The notes under the pieces: generated by a model | The model's database searches: none | What the model saw: only the letters and a program-made list of their open reading frames with translations | Told to the model about the DNA's origin: nothing | Part shown: piece by piece, positions 57,787 through 64,000 of the stretch | How positions within the stretch are numbered: position 1 is the stretch's first letter | Layout of the letters: each line of letters begins with the position of its first letter | Made by a program: the position numbers and the translations under genes | Assembly (NCBI GenBank): GCA_030490835.1 | Contig: CM059973.1 | Span: 57,106,008 to 57,170,007 of the forward strand | DNA: 64,000 bases | Reading direction: 5' to 3' | Source: Annona cherimola | Lineage: Eukaryota; Streptophyta; Magnoliopsida; Magnoliales; Annonaceae

Positions 57787-58576
57787 TAGGAGCGGGAATC
57801 GATACAAGTTATACTAGGTTATGGTTTACTCAACCGTGACCTTACTTTTTAAAAATTTTATTTGTCCCTATTTTATACTGAGTCGGCATAAAGTTGGCTT
57901 AACCTCACCCTTTTCCAATAGGTCTCTAGGCAAATTTTAGGTTGATATTCGATCCGTTTTGGGACAACAGTTAGGTAAAAATGAGGACTAAATAAGAATA
58001 TTGTAAGAATTTATATATGTATCAAACATGAAGATACATATCTACTAAATTTAAATTTTATATGCTTTAATATTTTACTAATTAATAAAACATACATCAT
58101 TACTAAAATAAAATATGAGTAAATAGAGCATAACTTTATTAAAATAGGTTAATAAAACATATCTCATTTAGAATAGATTTTAAAATTTTTAAAAATATTT
58201 TTTAAGTAATACTATTTTCTACAAGTGTTTTCCAAATGTTGATAAAACTACAATTATGCATAAGTTATATATATACAAATTTCTCTTGTTGATTCTTTTA
58301 TTGTTTTTTTGGATGACTTGATTCTTATATTATTGATGCAGTTAATTATAGAAATGTGAAAATTTTGAAAGAAAATAATAATAAGATTTAAACATAAGCT
58401 TATAATTTTTAATAAATGAATATATGCAAGGTGGATCGGGTTTTTTAGGGCCGGGACATAGTTGACCCACTCCCAATTCTATTTTTGAATTCGGATACAA
58501 AATTCTAACTTCTGGTCAAAAATATTAATTTTACTCGGTCAAAAACGAGTTGAGTCGGGCAAAATTTTCACCCATA
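57787..58576. mobile_element. Non-autonomous hAT element (family H, copy 3), 790 bp
   Basis: Starts TAGGAGCGGGAATCGAT and ends TTTTCACCCATA; flanks ACATGTAT and GCATGTAT agree at seven of eight positions. Co-linear with 32067-32803 (CTTACTTTTTAAAAATTT, AATAGGTCTCTAGGCAAA, TTTAGGTTGATATTCGATCC). The most diverged of three copies. Confidence 0.8.
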
Positions 58577-58739
58577 GCATGTATAAAGTAGTGCGAGTTG
58601 AGGGTCTTTCATCAGACATCTGATCATCCAAAGTAAGTAATATGAAAAATAAAAGAATTCTTTTTATTACTTTGATTAATATTTATTTTTGAATTTTAAA
58701 AATAAATACTAAATAAAGTCAAAATTTGCAAAATTATAT

Positions 58740-59195
58740 ATAGAATGCTTCTATGTAACCCATTTATTTTCAACATCCAGATAGTAGATGAAAAATCTAC
58801 TCTATCGTTGTGTTTAACATCACTTATATTATTATGAAAATCCTTTCGTTTAACTAATGTCACTGTATATGGTCCCTATTTACAAATATGAAAAATCAAC
58901 ATAATAAAATGATTTAATGCTAAATATCAATTCTTAAGTAGTATTTTCAACTTCTAAACCATCAAAAAATATCACTACTATACATTCTAATATATATGAA
59001 AATGAATTTACACATTGTTCTTAATTTACACGTGAATGTACTTATTTTTGAGCAAATGTGGCTTATGCACATATTAGATTTGGATGAAACTTGACTTCCT
59101 AACTAAACAAATGATGTTAAATATAACAAGTCGATTGAATTTTTCATCAAGAATTAAATTCCTAAAATTTTGAGGAGGTTACATAGAAGCGGTTC
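58740..59195. mobile_element. Long-TIR element (family L), palindromic type
   Basis: First half GATGAAAAATCTACTCTATCG...TTTAACATCACTTATATT mirrors the second half, read inverted as GATGAAAAATTCAATCGACTTG...TTTAACATCATTTG. Core ATAATAAAATGATTTAATG present. Confidence 0.6.
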
Positions 59196-59214
59196 CGACT
59201 TATATATATGTATA

Positions 59215-59600
59215 TATATGAGAAATATTGAGGTGCAGCTTCACTACACCACAATTACGGTGCAGTTACCTCAAAATGAGACTCACATGATCATAAAATT
59301 ATAATCTACTCTACCCATTGTATTTAGAATTATGTATTATATTATCATACCAATTTTCATCCTAATTGGATATGTGTATGGATCATATTTGAAAATTGTA
59401 CAAATTTAATGTAAGAAAATAGTTTGATGTAAATAACAACTTTAAAGTTGTTTTTTCAACATATAAATCATTTGCTATAAAATTTATATATGGATAAATG
59501 ATTGTATAAAATATAAATAATTTAAATATATGTAGGGCATATTTTGGGCCAAATACACCGTTAATTATGGTGTAGCTTTACTGTGTAGGAAAGTTGTCTC
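59215..59600. mobile_element. Long-TIR element (family L)
   Basis: Left AGGTGCAGCTTCACTACACCACAATTACGGTG pairs with inverted right CAGTAAAGCTACACCATAATTAACGGTG. Core: ATAAAATTATAATCTACTCTACCCATTGTATTTAGAATT, ACCAATTTTCATCCTAATTGG. Confidence 0.65.
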
Positions 59601-60470
59601 TCTATATAAGAAGTACATGAGATCTGCTCGAGTATGCAATGGGAACGGAAGTTGATGACCTTCATGGTTATAACACAGAGATGACTACGGGTTTTACGCA
59701 AATGCTTTGCCCAAAAAAAAAAAAAAAAACAAGTGACTGTTCTTAACGAGTTGAACATAACTTGGGAAGTTATTTAATTCAAATAATAGATATTTAATTA
59801 TAAAAAATAGATACTTAATCAAGTCTTATTTAGTCATTGAATTCTGCAATATTGTGTTTCACCAACTTTACCGGGTTTGATTAATCACCGGCTGCATTAA
59901 TGTGTCAGCACCCAGACATCAAAACAGCAATTTTACACCTCCGCATCTCAACGGTTCGCCTTACCTTCATTCGTTTTTAACTGATATCCAGGTAATTTAT
60001 GGGATATGAAATATTACAAACGCCCGTATGGAAGTCATGGTTTGCAATAAACACATTCCACCGAAGCTACCTTCTATGAATCTCAAGTTCTCCTTTTTGG
60101 TGGCCCTACATGATTGCTTCTTGGCCTAACATTGTGGACACTGCCTGTTGGGCGGGTGGTTGGACGGCACTTGAACATTGTTGTGGTTGGTGGTCAGCAA
60201 AAGACATGTGCATTTATTTAGCAGGAAACATAAATATTAACATTTGCAAGAACCCTTAATTGTAGACAACTTAGGACCCTTGACTTTTTGGTCCATGATG
60301 TATTGATGTGCCCGACCACTTTGGATGGTTTGGTTTCGAGTTATGATTGTTGCAGAATGTGCACTTTCGACAAACTTCAATAATGAGCTACTCCACTTTG
60401 GAACTATATATAGTGCAGAAGGGGCCGGGGAAAGGGAAGCCACAGAGAGAGAAATAATCCAATATATGTA
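59601..60470 (+). other. Apparently low-copy region ending in a promoter-like sequence
   Basis: Less AT-rich than its surroundings and without repeats of the window's families, apart from a poly-A tract at 59712-59729. No coding frame recognised. It ends in a TATA box and GA-rich leader (60404-60465), directly followed by a long-TIR element. Confidence 0.4.
60404..60413 (+). promoter_or_regulatory. TATA box with plant-like leader, gene missing
   Basis: CTATATATAG, then about 30 bases downstream AAGCCACAGAGAGAGAAATAATCC, which looks like a plant transcription start and 5' leader. Transposon sequence begins about 20 bases later, so whatever was transcribed is no longer attached. Confidence 0.45.
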
Positions 60471-60880
60471 AATGTTCATAACTTACAACGCATTTGGCTC
60501 AAAATAAGTCTTACATGATTATAAAATGTACATCGACTCCAACCATTATATTTAGAATTATTTCTTTATTAGCATACCAATTTTCATCAAAATTAGATGT
60601 GTGTGGGCCCCGTCTAAAAATGGCACTAAATTAATGTAATAAAATGGTTTGATGTAAATGATAATTTTAAAGTTGTTTTTAAACATATAAACTATTTAAG
60701 ATATAATTATATGCATAGATAAATGGTTGTATAGAGCATTAATAGAGGATGATACAGTAGGGTCCATTGAGATAAATGATGGAATAAAATGTTCATACAT
60801 TTAGATGCGTGTAGGGCTCATTTTTTAGCTAAATATATTGTATGTTACGATGCATATAAATGCACAGGAAGAGTTCTTAT
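60471..60880. mobile_element. Long-TIR element (family L)
   Basis: CATAACTTACAACGCATTTGGCTC at left pairs with inverted TATGCATCGTAACATACAATATATTTAGC at right. Core CCATTATATTTAGAATTATT, ACCAATTTTCATCAAAATTAG, GTGTGGGCCCCGTCTAAAAATGG. Confidence 0.7.
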
Positions 60881-60889
60881 ATATATATA

Positions 60890-61260
60890 TATATAAGAAA
60901 ATTCAAATGCAATTAATTGTACCATAACTTATAATACAATTGGCTCAAAATGTATCTTACATAATTACAAAATTATAATCCACCCTATCCATTATATTTA
61001 GAATTATTTATTTTATTGAAATATCAATTTTCATCTAAATTGGATGTGTGTGGGCCCCGTTTAAAAATGGTATAAGTTCAACATAATAACATAGTTTAAT
61101 GTAAATAACAAATTTTAATTTATTATTTCATCATGTAAACTATCTCAGGCAAAGTGTATACGTGGATAAATGATTATATAAGTATTAATATATTTAAATA
61201 CACGTGGAATTTATTTTTAAGCTAATTATACCATAAAGTATACTACAGTTAACTGTATCA
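60890..61260. mobile_element. Long-TIR element (family L)
   Basis: GTACCATAACTTATAATACAATTGGCTC pairs with inverted GTATACTTTATGGTATAATTAGC. Core CCACCCTATCCATTATATTTAGAATTATT and GTGTGTGGGCCCCGTTTAAAAATGG nearly identical to the previous copy. Confidence 0.7.
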
Positions 61261-61269
61261 TATAAGTTC

Positions 61270-61640
61270 TATGTAGTTTTGATTATATACATTTACATCT
61301 ACCATAAGTTACTATAATTGGGCTCAAATGGGCCCTAAATAATCATAAAATTATAATTTAAGATGCCAATTGTATTTAGAATTATTTATTTTACTAGAAT
61401 ATCAATCTTTATCCCAATTAGATATGAGTAAGTGCCCCATCCAAAAATAATACAAAATTATCATAATAAAATAGTTTGTTATAAATAATAATCTTTAAGT
61501 TGTTTTTCAACATATAAACTATCTAAGATATAATTTATATATAAATAAATGATTGTTTAAAGTATTAATATATTTAAGTGAATGTATGGTCCATTTGGAG
61601 CTAAATGTACTATAACTTACTATACATGTCAATGTATAGG
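61270..61640. mobile_element. Long-TIR element (family L)
   Basis: ACCATAAGTTACTATAATTGGGCTC pairs with inverted AGTAAGTTATAGTACATTTAGCTCC. Core CCAATTGTATTTAGAATTATTTATTTTACTAG present. Confidence 0.65.
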
Positions 61641-61689
61641 ATCATATCTCTGTTTAAGGAACCTTTTCCATTTTTGAGATCTTGGTGAT

Positions 61690-62040
61690 TTAATGCAAAA
61701 TTCAATCCACTCATTGTATTTAACATCATTTATTTATCTAGGAGACTAAATTTTATCAAATTCAATATATACATAGGCAATATTTGCTAAAAAATAGTTA
61801 CATTCATGTGTAAATTAGTAATAATGCTTAAATTCATTGACATACGGATTAGAATGTCGCAGTGCTTTATAAAATCATTTTTTCAAATATTAGTGATATT
61901 TTAGATAGTTTAGATATTGAAAATAATACTTAAAAATTTATATTGAGCATTAAATTTTTTTTATTGTATTGATTTTATATATTTGTAGATGGGACCAGTA
62001 TATAGTGATATTAGAAAAATGAAAGAGTTTCCATGATAGT
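61690..62040. mobile_element. Long-TIR element (family L), palindromic type, partial
   Basis: TTCAATCCACTCATTGTATTTAACATCATTTATTTA, then inverted core text GATATTTTAGATAGTTTAGATATTGAAAATAATACTT and ATTGAGCATTAAATTTTTTTTATTG. Ends approximate. Confidence 0.55.
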
Positions 62041-62044
62041 GTTC

Positions 62045-62375
62045 CGGCCTCGTGAGAAATAAAATTAAAAATTCATTCTTTCTTGGTTGAATGTAAAATT
62101 GTTTTCCCTGCGGCTTTGAGAATAAATGCTTAATTAATTTCCCAACAAAATTTTAAAGCATCCAATTCTTTAACCGAGTCCGAAAAGTACATCACAGAAA
62201 TATTTTGCATTGTGTTCCACATTCTGATTTTACATCTCTAACGAGAAAACCCTTGATTAAAAGAGCTGAATACAATGGTCTATAAAAAAATGTTTAATAA
62301 TAATGAAGTGCGTAGAAGATCCTTCTACGTTTTTACAAGTGCACGAAAAATCGTGTCTAACAAAAATATAAAGAT
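62045..62375. repeat. Segment shared with 11460-11782, preceding tandem arrays
   Basis: Co-linear blocks TTTTAAAGCATCCAATT, CTGATTTTACATCTCTAA, CTTGATTAAAAGAGCTGAA and GTAGAAGATCCTTCTAC. Interpreted as 3' untranslated sequence of a Tat/Ogre-like gypsy element; no coding domain of it is in the window. Confidence 0.6.
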
Positions 62376-62385
62376 AAATGAGTAC

Positions 62386-62586
62386 ACTTCGCCCCACGCC
62401 GTGACTCGAATGTGAGGTATATGACGCCACGCGCCATGACTTAAATGTGAGGTACATGACGCCACGTCTTAAACGTGAAGTACATGACGCCGCGCGCCAT
62501 GTCTTAAATGTGAAGTACATGACGCCGCACGCCATGACTTAAATACGAGGTACATGACGCCACGCGCCATGTCTTAAATGTGAGTT
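62386..62586. repeat. Tandem array of a 35-bp unit, about 5.5 copies
   Basis: ATGACGCC starts at 62421, 62456, 62484, 62519 and 62554; the one 28-base step reflects loss of seven bases. Unit text: GAGGTACATGACGCCACGCG followed by CCATGACTTAAATGT. GC-rich and CpG-rich compared with the surroundings. Confidence 0.9.
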
Positions 62587-62683
62587 TACGCTTAGCCCGT
62601 CGACCAGCGATGACTCGGTTTGGGAACTAGTGAGGGGCCCGTCGGCTACACTAGTGACCCTACACAGCAAACTAAGTGCGCTC

Positions 62684-62790
62684 TTAGCTTCTGGATTTAC
62701 ACAGCAGACCAGCGTGTCCCGCTTTTAGCTTCTGTATTTGTACAAGAAACCAGCGTCTCCCGCTTTCAGCCTCTGGATTGAACAATTGGG
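62684..62790. repeat. Tandem array of a 41-bp unit, about 3 copies
   Basis: TTAGCTTCTGGATTTACACA starts at 62684, with relatives at 62725 and 62766; each is followed by CAGCGTSTCCCGC. Confidence 0.8.
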
Positions 62791-62867
62791 TGGTTTTACC
62801 AAGAAATGGATTCAACCGAATTTAAAAAGTATGTTTGGGTCATTTTTGACCAATTAAAAAGGTTTGG

Positions 62868-63165
62868 GCCCAACTGGGCTTGTTAAAAAGAGTTTGGGCC
62901 TTCTTGGGCTTTTTGGAGGATTTTAAGCTATCTCAAGCTTTTTTTGTAGATTTTTGAGCCATCTTGGGCTTTGTGGAGATTTTTGAGCCTATTGAGGCTT
63001 TTTGGAGGGTTTTGGGCCATCTTGGGCTTTTTGGAGAGTTTTGAGCCTATCTTGGGCTTTTTGGAGATTTTTGTGTCATCTTGGGCTTTTTGGAGATTTT
63101 TAGGCCATCTTGGGCTTTTTGGAGAGTTTTGAGCCATCTTGGGCTTTTTGGAGGGTTTTGAGTGA
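62868..63165. repeat. Tandem array of a 29-30-bp unit, about 10 copies
   Basis: CCATCTTGGGCTTTTTGGAG recurs about every 29-30 bases (for example 63019, 63049, 63078, 63107, 63136). Because 30 is divisible by three, a Lys/Pro-rich minus frame appears at 62928-63137; it is not a gene. Confidence 0.9.
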
Positions 63166-63204
63166 AGAGGTCATCATTTTTTTTTCTTTGATATATATAT
63201 ATAT

Positions 63205-64000
63205 ATGTATATATATAATAGAAAGGTACTTAGCCCTGCGTATCAATTTAACCCACTGTTTGAGGAGTATCTACTCAGGCAAAAGTATATGAAAATTCTT
63301 TTTTTTTTATTTTAAATATATATATATTTTTGAAAGTCTAAAAATATATATATATTTTTTTGGAGCCCGTGGGCAAATACATATATATTTTTTTCAAGGC
63401 CCGCGGGACAAGATATTCATTTTTGGAGGCCCGCGGGGCATTTATATAATTTTAGAAATCAAAATCTTTGTTTTTGGATACATTTGAATATATATGTATA
63501 TTTTGATACATTTTTATAGAAAGTACACATATATTTATTTTATTTTTAACGGAGAAAATATACTTAACCCGTGTGTCAATTCGACCCGCCAGTCGGGGAG
63601 TATCCACGTTGGGAAAAGTAGTTTTCGAAAATAATATATATGTATATGTAGATATATATATATATAATATACACATATATATTTTAACGGAGAAAATATA
63701 CTTAACCCGTGTGTCAATTCAACCCGCCAGTCGGAGAGTATCCACGTTGGGAAAAGTAGTTTTTGAAAATAATATATATGTATATATATATATATATATA
63801 ATATACATATATATTTTAACGGAGAAAATATACTTAACCCGTGTGTCAATTCAACCCGCCAGTCGGGGAGTATCTACGTTGGGAAAAGTAGTTTTCAAAA
63901 ATAATATATATGTATATGTAGATATATATATATAATATACACATATATATTTTAACGGAGAAAATATACTTAACCCGTGTGTCAATTCGACCCGCCAGTC
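63205..64000. repeat. Tandem array of a 132-138-bp unit, runs off the window
   Basis: TTAACGGAGAAAATATACTT starts at 63546, 63684, 63816 and 63952; a diverged first unit is at about 63222-63290. Each unit has a conserved 75-base part (CCCGTGTGTCAATTC...CCCGCCAGTCGGGGAG) and an AT dinucleotide part whose length varies. Open frames rich in Y, I and H are due to the AT repeat. Confidence 0.9.
63365..63445. repeat. Short array of a 30-34-bp unit with GGCCCGCGGG core, 3 copies
   Basis: GCCCGTGGG or GCCCGCGGG cores start at 63365, 63399 and 63429, spaced by T-rich and AT-repeat sequence. Confidence 0.75.

Noticed and set aside
59712..59729. A tract suggesting a SINE or LINE 3' end
   Set aside because: No tRNA-like head, RT sequence or flanking duplication could be recognised around it.
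62386..62586. CRISPR-like spacing of short repeats
   Set aside because: Units abut each other without unique spacers, and the window is plant nuclear DNA; it is an ordinary tandem array.
62928..63137. Lys/Pro-rich repeat protein frame
   Set aside because: Produced by a 29-30-bp tandem repeat that is near a multiple of three; no start context or leader.
63573..63935. 120-codon frame with YIYIYI tracts
   Set aside because: Arises from AT dinucleotide repeats within the 132-138-bp array.

Overview
The window looks like intergenic DNA from a flowering-plant nuclear genome. It is AT-rich and packed with plant-type LTR retrotransposon remnants, solo LTRs, hAT, Harbinger-like, Mutator-like and CACTA-like DNA transposons, and several tandem-repeat arrays. 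I see no intact host protein-coding gene, no rRNA or tRNA gene and no CRISPR. Every recognisable protein similarity is a frameshifted, stop-riddled retroelement fragment. The species cannot be told from the sequence.

Layout. (1) 1-9.5 kb: a minus-strand Ty1/copia element (RT, integrase, protease, gag, then its 5' LTR), split by a Harbinger-like MITE and by a plus-strand solo LTR (4029-8646). That solo LTR is itself split by a gypsy-type solo LTR (5029-8002). (2) 9.5-22.8 kb: an unclassified decayed segment, a 4 x 359-bp tandem array (11783-13217), then a long Athila/Tat-like solo LTR (13583-22390). This LTR contains a second gypsy-type solo LTR of the same family as 5029-8002 (14728-22058), which in turn holds another solo LTR (14904-16669) and a hAT element (17181-18524). 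(3) 22.8-32 kb: low-information DNA, a two-level satellite built on a GTTAGATCCA-like decamer (about 25.4-27.2 kb), a copia LTR with its primer binding site, and MITE-like elements. (4) 32-42 kb: a hAT element with a perfect 8-bp target duplication, diverged long-TIR elements, two Athila/Tat-like LTR fragments and a truncated copia-type LTR. (5) 42.3-46.9 kb: a decayed plus-strand Ty3/gypsy polyprotein (gag, PR, RT, RNase H, integrase) interrupted by a hAT element. (6) 46.9-51 kb: a copia RNase H remnant carrying an Ac-like hAT element (with MITEs nested inside it) and a solo LTR with perfect target duplication. (7) 51-62 kb: foldback, CACTA-like, hAT and long-TIR elements, plus one stretch at 59.6-60.47 kb that looks like a promoter. 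(8) 62-64 kb: five adjacent arrays with different repeat units, running off the window end.

How it fits together. The target duplications let the order of insertion be read: five nested or isolated solo LTRs have recognisable 5-bp duplications, three of them perfect at both ends with unmutated or nearly unmutated flanks. The region therefore seems to have grown by nested insertion and shrunk by LTR-LTR recombination. Two observations seem most worth following: the CpG-containing GTCGAC motif array in the U3 of one copia-type LTR family, whose decay tracks insertion age, and the homologous segments at 11.5 kb and 62.1 kb that each lead into a different tandem array, as known for the hypervariable 3' UTRs of Tat/Ogre gypsy elements.
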